From Levilactobacillus namurensis (GTDB lineage: Bacteria; Bacillota; Bacilli; Lactobacillales; Lactobacillaceae), in contig NZ_CP134159.1 of NCBI RefSeq assembly GCF_032197885.1, forward strand, positions 1,922,001 through 1,986,000: 64,000 nucleotides of DNA. Reading direction: 5' to 3'. How positions within the stretch are numbered: position 1 is the first letter of the stretch; each line of letters starts with the position of its first letter. Below the pieces are notes generated by a model, which did not search any database, was not told the DNA's origin, and worked only from the letters and a program-made list of their open reading frames with translations. This document shows positions 44,102 through 52,232 of the stretch, one piece after another. The position numbers and the translations under genes are program-made.

Positions 44102-45391
44102 TCATTCCTTCCCGTTTCTGTGACACTCATGATACGTTTTCAAAATCCATAATCCGCTCGCAGCTAACAAAGCCAGCACCACCGCGCCCAACATGGTCCA
44201 CCAGACCAATCGGTACGCCGTTGCGGGGGCCAAGCGGTCCAACCACCGGCCGACGACTAGAAAGGACACCACGTCGGGGCTGAACCCTAAACCGGAGATC
44301 AGTCCGGCGGACACGCCCATCACGGCGGCCGGCAGATGCATTTCAGCCTGCGTGGCAAAGTAGATCCCGCGAATTCCGTTATCTAGGAAGCCAATCAGAC
44401 CAATACTCAACACTAAACTTACAGCCGACTGGCTCACTAACAAGCCACTGACCGCCAGCAACAAGCCCCAAAGCCCCCACCAGATGACCTTCGTCGGCGA
44501 CTGCACGTGTCGGCTTAGATAGCCAAATAACGGCATGGAGAGACACCCCACACCGTATTGGCGGATAATTGCCACAATGCTGACTACTTGGGGTGAGAAT
44601 TGGTGGGACAACGTCATATACGGCGTTGTATAGGACATCAACCCAAAGACCGCATAGGTTCCGAACACCACTAAGATAATCAGGTAAAGCTGGGGGTGTC
44701 CGAAGAGCTGACGGTAAGCGCCTCGTTGCGTCGCACCGTGCCGGGATTGTGCGATCCGCGGTTCATCCGGTAGCCATTTCAAAGCTGCCACTCCCGATAA
44801 AGCGAAGCATCCCGCGTAGTAGAACAGCGCCGCTCGCAAGCCTAAGCGAGCCGTCGCCATCACGTTCACTAACCCGATCGCGCCGAGTGGCAAGATGATG
44901 CCCAACAGGGAACGCACCCCTTCGACCAGCCCGTAGACCGAAGTCTGGTTGACCTGTCCTAGTCGACCAATCAAGCGAATGTAACTCGCCCAGAACAATA
45001 GCATCCCGCAAATCGTGATGCCGATATGGACCCCGATGAGCCCCCAAAACGGCGGGTAGCTCAAGTAGATCAGTGTTAACAGGCTACTCACAAACGCCGC
45101 GCTACTAATCAAGTACCGGGGCTGTACCCGGTCTGCCAAGTAGCCGCCAAAGAGGTTACTGACCACGCTGGTGATTCCCACAACGCTGGCCAGCATCCCA
45201 ATCTGCAAGTTCGAGAGGTGCAACGCCACTTGCATCTGGTGGTAAAAAACCTCCCGTAAGTTCGTGACCTTATAGACGGCACTGCCGAAGAAGGTCACGG
45301 TCAAGACCAACGGCCACTGTTGGGCCGTAATGGTCGATGGTAACAACTGGAGAAAATGGGCCCGCAGACGATGCTTGGTCCGCTCCATCAT
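44102..45391 (-). CDS. MFS transporter, paralogue of the operon's other carrier
   Basis: A 429-residue, 12-helix MFS protein. Motif A appears as GGYLADRVQPRY. The N-terminus carries an extra 30 residues before helix 1 compared with its paralogue at 41.7-43.0 kb. ATG 45391 overlaps the last base of the dehydrogenase stop (TAATG), and no ribosome site is seen, so translation is probably coupled. Two related carriers in one operon could import substrate and export product, or take up two stereoisomers. Confidence 0.87.
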   Translation of the reverse strand: MMERTKHRLRAHFLQLLPSTITAQQWPLVLTVTFFGSAVYKVTNLREVFYHQMQVALHLSNLQIGMLASVVGITSVVSNLFGGYLADRVQPRYLISSAAFVSSLLTLIYLSYPPFWGLIGVHIGITICGMLLFWASYIRLIGRLGQVNQTSVYGLVEGVRSLLGIILPLGAIGLVNVMATARLGLRAALFYYAGCFALSGVAALKWLPDEPRIAQSRHGATQRGAYRQLFGHPQLYLIILVVFGTYAVFGLMSYTTPYMTLSHQFSPQVVSIVAIIRQYGVGCLSMPLFGYLSRHVQSPTKVIWWGLWGLLLAVSGLLVSQSAVSLVLSIGLIGFLDNGIRGIYFATQAEMHLPAAVMGVSAGLISGLGFSPDVVSFLVVGRWLDRLAPATAYRLVWWTMLGAVVLALLAASGLWILKTYHECHRNGKE

Positions 45392-46485
45392 TACTCATGG
45401 GCGACGTTCAAGACGATCTTACCGATGTACTTCTTGGAGAGGAAGGCCTTTTGGGCCGCTACGATATCGGATAACTCAAATTCCTTAGCAACGACCGGCT
45501 TGATCTTGCCGTCTTCGATGTACTTAATCAGTTCTTCGAAGGATTCCGTTGATTGATACGTGGTCCCGAACAAGCTCAAGTCCTTCAGGTAAGCATCCCG
45601 GACGTCAAACTTCACAACTGGGCCACCAATGGCACCACAGACACCGTACTTGCCGCCCTTCTTCAAGAGCTTCAAGAGTTGTGGCCAGCTCTCACCGGCA
45701 ACCATGTCTAAGACCACGTCAACTGACATCTCGCCTAGCTTCTCAACGAAGTCGTCGCCCCGGTGCAGGACTTCATCAGCACCGTAGCCTAAGACCCGGT
45801 CTTCCTGACCCGGATCAACCACACCGATGACCTTAGCACCCCGGACTTTCGCCAGTTGAACCAGTGCGGAACCGACCCCACCGGAAGCCCCCGTGATGAA
45901 GACCGTATCGTTAGCCTTAACGCCGACACGCCAAACCAGATTATTAGCCGTTCCGTATGAGCACGGGAACGTGGCTAATTCTTGGTCAGACAGGTCAGAG
46001 TTGATGGCAAAGGTCTCACTATCCAGCGCCGTGGCGTATTCTGCAAAACTCCCATCGCATTCGGAACCGAACGTGATGCATTCAATCCCCTTCTTCGTCG
46101 ATGGCCGCGCCTGCACACTGCGGACCATGACCCGTTGACCGACCCGCTTTTGATCGACACCGTCACCGACCGCAACGATCGTCCCAGCACCATCGGCCCC
46201 TTGAATCCGTGGGAATTCCAAGGCTTGACCCAGCCAAGAACCGTCCTGGTTGACGTCCTTGAAGCCCGTGCTCCCGCCTTTATTGGTACCAGATTCGACG
46301 TTCTTCGAGTACCAACCGATTCGCGTGTTGATATCCGTATTGTTGACCGCCGCAGCGCCAATCTTGATTAGGACTTCACCCTTCTTAGGGGTCGGTACAG
46401 GGATGTCCGTGTGGTAAGCCAATTTTTCGAAGCCACCGAAGCCGGTCAAGTAAACGCCTTTCATCTTATCTGGGATAGTAGTCAT
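45391..46485 (-). CDS. MDR-family zinc-type alcohol dehydrogenase/quinone oxidoreductase
   Basis: A 364-residue medium-chain dehydrogenase/reductase. KMKGVYLTGFGGFEKLAYHT and KKGEVLIKIGAAAVNNTDIN form the GroES-like start; IQGADGAGTIVAVGDGV follows; the Rossmann motif FITGASGGVGSALVQLAK lies near residue 193 and binds NAD(P). The Cys and His set of the catalytic zinc is not evident, which favours a zinc-free oxidoreductase. An insert near residues 60-85 (SGTNKGGSTGFKDVNQDGSW) is found in some dehydrogenases of this group. TAGGAGG precedes ATG 46485. It is the first gene of the four-gene operon, divergent from the LysR gene. Confidence 0.9.
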   Translation of the reverse strand: MTTIPDKMKGVYLTGFGGFEKLAYHTDIPVPTPKKGEVLIKIGAAAVNNTDINTRIGWYSKNVESGTNKGGSTGFKDVNQDGSWLGQALEFPRIQGADGAGTIVAVGDGVDQKRVGQRVMVRSVQARPSTKKGIECITFGSECDGSFAEYATALDSETFAINSDLSDQELATFPCSYGTANNLVWRVGVKANDTVFITGASGGVGSALVQLAKVRGAKVIGVVDPGQEDRVLGYGADEVLHRGDDFVEKLGEMSVDVVLDMVAGESWPQLLKLLKKGGKYGVCGAIGGPVVKFDVRDAYLKDLSLFGTTYQSTESFEELIKYIEDGKIKPVVAKEFELSDIVAAQKAFLSKKYIGKIVLNVAHE

Positions 46486-46685
46486 GTGAGGTTCCTCCTA
46501 AATTATTTTTGTAAAATACGTGTTGCCCTAATGCACTTATTATTATTTAGCAGAACTTGTGAACTATCAATCAAATCAAAATAAATCCAGGATTCACTAT
46601 TTTTGAACATCCCCGTCTAACAACGTTTCATTCTCATCCAACCCTTGTATAAAAAACGCAAAGTCGCTTTCCTTATGTGAAGTGT

Positions 46686-46714
46686 TATACTAATAGTTTA
46701 GCTAAGCGCTTACA
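46686..46714 (+). promoter_or_regulatory. Extended -10 promoter with cre-like box before the LysR gene
   Basis: TGTTATACT (TATACT at 46686-46691) is an extended -10. GCTAAGCGCTTACA at 46701-46714 contains the core TGTAAGCGCTTA in reverse, one mismatch from a CcpA cre. It lies at the transcription start. Confidence 0.65.
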
Positions 46715-46730
46715 TTAAGGAGCGATTTTC

Positions 46731-47621
46731 ATGTCTCAATACTTAAATATCGATTATCTCCACACCTTCGTGATTGCGGCCAAGACCGGTAAGCTGACCA
46801 CCACTTCCGAAATCGTCTACCTCTCCCACTCGGCCGTCAGCACCCAGATCAAGAAATTGGAGCAGCGGGTGGGGGCGCAACTCTTCATTCGAAACAAGGA
46901 TGCGTTGACCCTCACCAAGCAAGGTCAGACCCTGATGACCTACGCCAACCAGATCCTAGACCTCAACAACAACGCCGTTAAAAAGCTCCGGGCCGACGAC
47001 TGGGCCGGTAAATTAGCGATTGGCGTTCCCACGGACTACGCGCCCTTCTACGCACAGTACCTGCACCCCCTCTTGCAAAAGCACCTCCCCGACTTTGAGT
47101 TCTCCACCGTCTGTTCCCGGAGTCGCCAACTGCGCCAACAACTCGATACTGGCGAAGTCAACTTCTCTATCGCGGCCATGGAGGCGCAATATCATGACGA
47201 CGTCTTTCTCTGGGAGGAGCCCCTTCACTGGGTCTGCGCACAAAACTTCACGCCCGACCCTCAATCGCCGTTACCCGTGGCCCTGTTCGCCGATAACTGC
47301 GTCATGAACGACTTCGCCCTTTACTCGCTACGCAAGAGCAAGAAGAACTTCCAGGTCACCTTCACCAGCACCATGATGGACAACCTCGCGACCTGCGTTC
47401 AAGCCGGCATCGCCGTGGCCCTGCTCCCCGAGTCACTGATCACTCCCGCCTTCAAATTAGTCCCCGAAGACTACCTGACCTGCCCGTTCACCCTCAAAGT
47501 CGGGTGTACCTGGAACCATGACAAGCAGATCGACCAAGATCTCCTGGCCAAGCTGATTACCAGTACCCAACAAGCGGTCCACCAGGCTAACTTGAACCGC
47601 GAAGTCCAGCCCAGCCATTAA
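46731..47621 (+). CDS. LysR-family transcriptional regulator
   Basis: A 296-residue LTTR. The N-terminal winged helix has the LysR pattern: NIDYLHTFVIAAKTGKLTTT, SEIVYLSHSAVSTQIKKLEQ, RVGAQLFIRNKDALTLTKQG. The effector domain follows from residue 90 (GKLAIGVPTDYAPFYAQYLH). AAGGAG lies 10 bp before ATG 46731. It is divergent from the dehydrogenase-MFS-racemase-MFS operon, 245 bp apart, and is its likely activator. GC content of this gene is higher than that of the preceding hemicellulose cluster. Confidence 0.92.
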   Translation: MSQYLNIDYLHTFVIAAKTGKLTTTSEIVYLSHSAVSTQIKKLEQRVGAQLFIRNKDALTLTKQGQTLMTYANQILDLNNNAVKKLRADDWAGKLAIGVPTDYAPFYAQYLHPLLQKHLPDFEFSTVCSRSRQLRQQLDTGEVNFSIAAMEAQYHDDVFLWEEPLHWVCAQNFTPDPQSPLPVALFADNCVMNDFALYSLRKSKKNFQVTFTSTMMDNLATCVQAGIAVALLPESLITPAFKLVPEDYLTCPFTLKVGCTWNHDKQIDQDLLAKLITSTQQAVHQANLNREVQPSH

Positions 47622-47637
47622 CCCATTGCCACTCCAA

Positions 47638-47680
47638 ATGCCCCCAGGCCCCGCATCACGCACGGCCTGAGGGCGTTTTT
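47638..47680 (+). terminator. Terminator of the LysR gene
   Basis: GCCCCCAGGCC and GGCCTGAGGGC pair with one bulge around a 13-nt loop, followed by five T. Confidence 0.85.
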
Positions 47681-47818
47681 GAGACGCCATCCTCCCGAAA
47701 TGCCCAGTTGGTTGCCTCACCCACACATCCCCGTCCAGTGGAAGCTTCTGCCCATGATATTGAGGGTGCTTCACGTTAGAATAGGGTCACTGAATAGAAC
47801 CCGGGAGGTAACGGCAAC

Positions 47819-48016
47819 ATGAAAAAATCCACAATTCTCAAATCATCGCAAAGCGACTTGGAACCCTTAATGCAACAAATTGCGCAGACGCATCAAGCCA
47901 TTCACCTGACTTCAACTGACGGTAATCACGACGCCGTGTTACTCAACAAGCGCGACTTCGACACGCTGCAAACCATCGTCAAATTAGCCATTGGGCACAC
48001 CTTTCTAAAAGTCTAA
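47819..48016 (+). CDS. Phd/YefM-like antitoxin-type protein, orphan
   Basis: A 65-residue protein with GGGAGG 10 bp before the ATG. The layout LKSSQSDLEPLMQQIAQTHQ, AIHLTSTDGNHDAVLLNKRD, FDTLQTIVKLA resembles Phd/YefM antitoxins, where the N-terminal half dimerises on DNA and reads L-x-x-L-x-x-V-x-x-x-x-x-P-V-x-I-T-x-x-G-x-x-x-A-V-L-x-x-x-D-x-x-x-L-x-E-T. The usual 20-residue toxin-binding tail is very short. No RelE, Doc or YoeB-type toxin lies next to it, and terminators flank it on both sides. It may be a solitary transcription factor or a relic of a toxin-antitoxin pair. Confidence 0.7.
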   Translation: MKKSTILKSSQSDLEPLMQQIAQTHQAIHLTSTDGNHDAVLLNKRDFDTLQTIVKLAIGHTFLKV

Positions 48017-48033
48017 GGGTGCCTGGCGCCTTT

Positions 48034-48070
48034 TGCCCCCGACTACTGCCACGTGGTCGGGGGCTTTTTA
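48034..48070 (+). terminator. Terminator of the Phd-like gene
   Basis: GCCCCCGAC(T)AC and GTGGTCGGGGGC form a strong stem around TGCCAC, followed by TTTTT. Confidence 0.92.
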
Positions 48071-48159
48071 CGGGGAAAGCACGGGCGGTCAAAATTCTCG
48101 CGCGGGTCACAGTAGTAAGCTAAACTTGAGGTAGTTACTTTTCCACAAGGAGGTTTCCC

Positions 48160-48987
48160 ATGCACCTAAATCTACTGTTTGCCGTTGATGATAAATTCGC
48201 TGAACACATGCTGGTCACACTCTTCTCTATTTTCCGGAATAGCCCAACCACCAACACCTACGACGTCTACGTCCTTCAAGACCAGCCGTTGCAACAGGCG
48301 GCCCATCTCAAGTCCACCCTAGCCCGTTGGCACATGACCTACCACCCGGTACTGGTCGACGACGCCGTCTTCAACGACGCGCCCGTCTCCGACCGTTATC
48401 CCAAGTCAATCTACTACCGGTTGCTAGCCAGTGAGCTGCTTCCCCAGAACCTGGACAAGATTCTCTACCTGGATGCCGATATCCTGGTCATCAACGACCT
48501 GACGCCCCTCTACCAAGTCGACCTGACGGGGCAACTTTACGCCGCGGCTATGCACACGGACTTCTTGAACCTGACGGGGACCCTCAACCAGTTCCGGCTG
48601 GACACCACCACGCCCCACTACTTCAACTCCGGCGTGCTGCTGATCAACCTGGCCCGGGCCCGCCAGCAGGTCCACCCTCAAGAAATCTTCGACGTGATTC
48701 GAGCCCACAAGAACGTGCTGATCTTACCCGATCAAGACGTCCTCAACAAGCTCTACGCCAAGGACACCCAGCCAGTCGCTGACGTGCTCTACAACTACGA
48801 CGTACGCAAGGACCTGGTCTACCAGACCACCAGTCAGGGCAAGTGGTCCTTAGACTGGGTGATCGCCCACACCGTGTGCCTGCATTTCTGCGGGACCAAG
48901 AAGCCTTGGCAAGCCACCACCACGGATAAGTACGCCCTACTGTACAAACACTACCAACACCAATTAACCCGGCAATTAGCCGACTGA
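48160..48987 (+). CDS. Glycosyltransferase family 8 protein
   Basis: A 275-residue GT-A retaining glycosyltransferase. MHLNLLFAVDDKFAEHMLVT is the sugar-nucleotide-binding start, ILYLDADILVINDLTPLY near residue 105 holds the DxD metal motif, HYFNSGVLLINLARARQQ near 150 and LPDQDVLNKLYAKD near 190 are GT8 blocks, and HFCGTKKPWQ near the end is also family-typical. It transfers glucose or galactose from UDP-sugar, in Gram-positives often to lipopolysaccharide-like polymers, teichoic acid or glycoproteins. CAAGGAGG precedes ATG 48160. It is a single gene. Confidence 0.93.
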   Translation: MHLNLLFAVDDKFAEHMLVTLFSIFRNSPTTNTYDVYVLQDQPLQQAAHLKSTLARWHMTYHPVLVDDAVFNDAPVSDRYPKSIYYRLLASELLPQNLDKILYLDADILVINDLTPLYQVDLTGQLYAAAMHTDFLNLTGTLNQFRLDTTTPHYFNSGVLLINLARARQQVHPQEIFDVIRAHKNVLILPDQDVLNKLYAKDTQPVADVLYNYDVRKDLVYQTTSQGKWSLDWVIAHTVCLHFCGTKKPWQATTTDKYALLYKHYQHQLTRQLAD

Positions 48988-49172
48988 CTACTCACTAATC
49001 GAACCATCCGATAGGCTGACCATTGGACGGTTAAAGGGTTGATATCGCGTGACATCTGCCGTCATTAAATCGTTTAACTTTGTTATCCCCTTGATACTTT
49101 GGTGAGACATTCTTCGCTTAGACTAAAACGTGTTCCTTAAACCATAACTATTTAGATTTGGAGTGACGCTTT

Positions 49173-50120
49173 ATCAAAGCATCGACGAAGAAAGTTCTAC
49201 TCAGTACCTTTGGGGCCGCCGCCCTCCTATTGGCCGGCAGTCAGACCGCCCAAGCCAGCACGGTCAACGTTCAAGCTGGCGACACAGTCTGGGGCTTCTC
49301 CCAGACCCACCACGTGTCCATCCAAGACATCGTTAAGGCCAACCGGCTCAGCGACGCCAACTTAATCTACATCAACCAAAAACTGGTGATCCCAGACGGG
49401 CAAACGACCGCTAAACAATCGCAAAAGAGCGCGACGACCACGGCAGCCGCACCGGCCAAATCAACGGCACAAGCGACGACGCCTAAACAGTCGACTGCCT
49501 CAGCCGCTTCCAGTGCGCAGACCCAGCAATCATCCAGCGCATCGGCTAAGCAACAGTCCTCGGCGACGACCACGGCCAAGCGCCAATCTTCCGCCGCTGC
49601 GACGCAATCTTCTACAACTGCTTCAACCACGGCCAGTGTGGCAACCAAACACCACACTGCAACGACTAACGCGGGAACCCAATCCCAGGCCAACGCCACT
49701 ACAGGAACCACCAATTCCACAACTAGCGGCGCCACGCAGTCCAGCACGTCATCCACTACCAGCACACCCAGCGCAAGTACTGGCGGCGGGGTCGCGACGG
49801 CATTGAAGATTGCCAACAGCAACGTTCCCTACGTTTACGGTGGGAGCTCCATGGCCGGCTTCGACTGCTCCGGGTTGGTCCAATACGCCCTAGGCTTGAG
49901 CGCCCGGACGACTTACCAACAGACTAAGTTGGGCACACACCACTACGATGTCGCCAACGCCCCAGCCGGTGCCATCCTCTTCTGGGGGTCCGAAAGCGCA
50001 CCGTACCACGACGGGATCTCGCTAGGCAACGGCCAATACGTGGCCGCTCAAAACCCGACCGACGGCATTGGCGTCTTCAGCCAATCCGCTTGGCAACCTA
50101 GCTACTACATCATTCCTTAA
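49173..50120 (+). CDS. Secreted LysM-NlpC/P60 peptidoglycan endopeptidase, atypical start codon
   Basis: The domain order is clear: signal peptide (KASTKKVLLSTFGAAALLLA, cut near TAQA), one LysM (VQAGDTVWGFSQTHHVSIQD), a Ser/Thr/Ala/Gln-rich linker of about 130 residues, and an NlpC/P60 domain with catalytic Cys in FDCSGLVQYAL and His in PYHDGISLGNG. It should cleave gamma-D-Glu-diaminoacyl bonds in peptides of the wall. The start is odd. GGAG at 49160-49163 is followed at the right distance by ATC (49173), where lactobacillar homologues have ATG-Lys; the frame is closed by TGA just upstream at 49164. The first normal start codon, TTG 49230, falls inside the signal peptide and has no ribosome site. 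Either AUC is used at low rate, or ATG was mutated to ATC. Confidence 0.85.
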   Translation: MKASTKKVLLSTFGAAALLLAGSQTAQASTVNVQAGDTVWGFSQTHHVSIQDIVKANRLSDANLIYINQKLVIPDGQTTAKQSQKSATTTAAAPAKSTAQATTPKQSTASAASSAQTQQSSSASAKQQSSATTTAKRQSSAAATQSSTTASTTASVATKHHTATTNAGTQSQANATTGTTNSTTSGATQSSTSSTTSTPSASTGGGVATALKIANSNVPYVYGGSSMAGFDCSGLVQYALGLSARTTYQQTKLGTHHYDVANAPAGAILFWGSESAPYHDGISLGNGQYVAAQNPTDGIGVFSQSAWQPSYYIIP

Positions 50121-50144
50121 GCGCCTACTTCACGGCTAAACCAC

Positions 50145-50191
50145 AAAGGGACCGGATCTTACCTAGAATTTAGGTAAGACCCGGTCCCTTT
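50145..50191. terminator. Bidirectional terminator
   Basis: AAAGGGACCGGATCTTACCT and AGGTAAGACCCGGTCCCTTT form a near-perfect 19-20-bp stem between converging genes. Confidence 0.93.
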
Positions 50192-50237
50192 AGCGTTAAC
50201 CTGCACCCAACATCAGTGGATAGCACAGCTTCTCATC

Positions 50238-51014
50238 TTACGATGCCGGTCGCGTCTCGACCCACCGGTGCATCAAGTAGACGTTGAGCCAGCTGGCAAC
50301 CACTACGGCCAAGCCGAGATAGATGAAGTCAAACACAAAGTTAAATGTTTCCGTACTGTTGATCATCTGGAAGAATTTCAGTTCAATCGTGCTGACCCAG
50401 CTCAAGAAGACCACCACGATCCAGGTCAGGGCCACCGCTAAGATTGCCTTGATCACCTTCTGCGACCGACCCGGGATAAAAGCACTAATGGCGTTGGTCG
50501 CAAAGTGAATCAACGTGAGAAAGGCCCAGATCCATAGCAGGATCAACGCCCCGTAGGCCACGATACTGGCCCCGTAGACCTGCAACTGGTCCCAATCTTG
50601 CGCCGTCAGGGTAACATGCATAACTTGGCGGAACCACTGACGGACGATACGCCCGTTCATGGCCGACCCCAAGACCAACAGGATGGCTTGAATCAGCCCC
50701 CAATACACCATGATGGCAAACGACGACGCCAAGTTGCTGAAGTATAATTTAGCATCCCCCGCCGGCAACAACCGGTAGCTGTCCGCCACTAACAGACGCT
50801 CGCTGCGCCAAGTCAGGCACCCGAACGTCAACAGGCCAAACGCCACGCCCCACAGGATAACGGGCCCCACCATTTCTAATTCGGCGAATCCGACTTCCCA
50901 CAGCTGGTAGAGCATGGTCAAGACCAACGCCAGTAAGTTGAAGAACAACAAGTGGTTCGCGTTGCGGAATTTAGGTTGCCAAGTCACATAGAATAACCGT
51001 CTAAAGCTCGTCAT
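50238..51014 (-). CDS. ABC transporter permease (YtrC/D-like)
   Basis: A 258-residue membrane protein with about six helices, beginning MTSFRRLFYVTWQPKFRNAN; helices include LLFFNLLALVLTMLYQLW, VILWGVAFGLLTFGCLTW and ALILLWIWAFLTLIHFAT. It has no ABC-type EAA loop, as expected for ABC-2 or Ytr-like exporters. ATG 51014 follows AAGGGAG at 8 bp and overlaps the ATPase gene by 14 bp; the 41-codon longer frame lies inside the ATPase gene. Together with the ATPase it should form one ABC exporter or bacitracin-type stress system. The substrate is not visible. Confidence 0.85.
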   Translation of the reverse strand: MTSFRRLFYVTWQPKFRNANHLLFFNLLALVLTMLYQLWEVGFAELEMVGPVILWGVAFGLLTFGCLTWRSERLLVADSYRLLPAGDAKLYFSNLASSFAIMVYWGLIQAILLVLGSAMNGRIVRQWFRQVMHVTLTAQDWDQLQVYGASIVAYGALILLWIWAFLTLIHFATNAISAFIPGRSQKVIKAILAVALTWIVVVFLSWVSTIELKFFQMINSTETFNFVFDFIYLGLAVVVASWLNVYLMHRWVETRPAS

Positions 51015-51723
51015 CCGGAATACTCCCTTCGTAGACACTTTCGTAAAAGGCTTCAATGCCCAGATTAAACTCCTGCCGAATCTGGTCACTGCGTTTATGG
51101 GTACAAATCGTCCGGTCCTTGAGAATGACCACCTCATCCAGTAACGCCGCGATCTCCGTCACGTAATGGTCACTGATGATCAGCACCGCTTCCGGCTGTT
51201 TCCACTGGATAATACTGCTGATAATGCGTCTGCGGCTCATACTGTCGATACCGCTGAACGGTTCATCGAGTAAGTACACGGCGGCCTGCCGCGCCAACGT
51301 CAACGCAATGATGAATTTCTCACGGGTCCCCTTAGATAAGGTCGCCAGACGCTGGTCATCGTCGATCTGTAAGAATGTGACCAAGTCTAAATACTTCTTG
51401 GCCGAGAAGTCCGGATAGGTACGGACGTAAAAGTCCCGAATCTCCCGTAACTTCTGGGTCGGGCGAAATCCCTGGAGACCCTCACTGAAGCTGACCAACG
51501 CCCGCCGCTGGACGTCTCGGGTCTGCTGGTTGACCGCAATGGTTCCCCGCGCCCCCTTGGCTACGCTGGCGATCAAGCGCATCAGCGTGGTCTTACCGGC
51601 CCCGTTCTCCCCTAACAGGCCCACCGTTTTGCCCGGCGCGATTCGTAGATTCACCTGGTCCAGAATCGTCCGCTGATTCTTCCGGTAGCGGACACCCGTT
51701 AGCTCTAATACGTATTGGCTCAC
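51001..51723 (-). CDS. ABC transporter ATP-binding protein
   Basis: A 240-residue ATPase: Walker A GLLGENGAGKTTLMRL near residue 35, signature LSKGTREKFIIALTLARQA near 133 (LSKGT instead of LSGGQ, as in YtrB/EcsA-like exporters), Walker B VYLLDEPFSGID and the His of LIISDHYVTEI. It overlaps the upstream GntR gene by 4 bp and the permease by 14 bp, so all three genes are translated together. Confidence 0.93.
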   Translation of the reverse strand: MSQYVLELTGVRYRKNQRTILDQVNLRIAPGKTVGLLGENGAGKTTLMRLIASVAKGARGTIAVNQQTRDVQRRALVSFSEGLQGFRPTQKLREIRDFYVRTYPDFSAKKYLDLVTFLQIDDDQRLATLSKGTREKFIIALTLARQAAVYLLDEPFSGIDSMSRRRIISSIIQWKQPEAVLIISDHYVTEIAALLDEVVILKDRTICTHKRSDQIRQEFNLGIEAFYESVYEGSIPDDEL

Positions 51724-52100
51724 CCCTGATTCCCCCTAGTCTGTAAGTAATGCTCAACTGCCGCCACGATTTCCGCGTCATCCATCTGTAACGCGTGTAG
51801 CTGGGTGTAAAGTTCCTGAATATAGTCGGTAATGAGTCGGTGCTTAAGCGCCGTGATGCGGGCCGTATCCTGCGTGACAAAGTTGCCACGTCCCCGGCGA
51901 GATTCCAGGATCTCTTGTCGAATCATCTCCGTCAACGCCCGCTGAACCGTATTCACGTTCACGGTCAAATCGACCGCCAACTGGCGAACGGCGGGCAACT
52001 TCGCGCCCGGTTGCAGCGTTCCTGCTACGATTTGGTGGTACAGATAGTTCTCAATCTGGTAATAGATTGGGACCTTATCGTCAAACTGCATCTCGTTCAC
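51720..52100 (-). CDS. GntR-family regulator, YtrA type
   Basis: A 126-residue regulator with a GntR winged helix (VPIYYQIENYLYHQIVAGTL, LPAVRQLAVDLTVNVNTVQR, RGRGNFVTQD) and only a short two-helix tail for dimerisation, the YtrA subfamily mark. Such genes head operons of ABC exporters and respond to cell-wall antibiotics in bacilli. It is the first gene of the three-gene operon, with GAGGTGAACGAG before ATG 52100. Autoregulation at the promoter around 52110-52140 is likely (CACTTACGAGG/CTATCTATAACACTG region, TATAAT-like ATTATAGC at its far end). Confidence 0.9.
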   Translation of the reverse strand: MNEMQFDDKVPIYYQIENYLYHQIVAGTLQPGAKLPAVRQLAVDLTVNVNTVQRALTEMIRQEILESRRGRGNFVTQDTARITALKHRLITDYIQELYTQLHALQMDDAEIVAAVEHYLQTRGNQG

Positions 52101-52232
52101 CTCGTAAGTGTATTATCTATCTATAACACTGTTACATTATAGCATATTCCGGGAAACCCACAAGTCCCTTTACATTCGCCGCAGCCAGGGACTATGATAA
52201 TCTGCAAAAACTTGAAAGGCGGTCTTTTACCC

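Noticed and set aside
49367..49822. A 151-codon minus-strand frame rich in Val, Ala and Cys
   Set aside because: It is antisense to the low-complexity Ser/Thr/Ala linker of the NlpC/P60 protein, where stop codons are rare by composition; no ribosome site.
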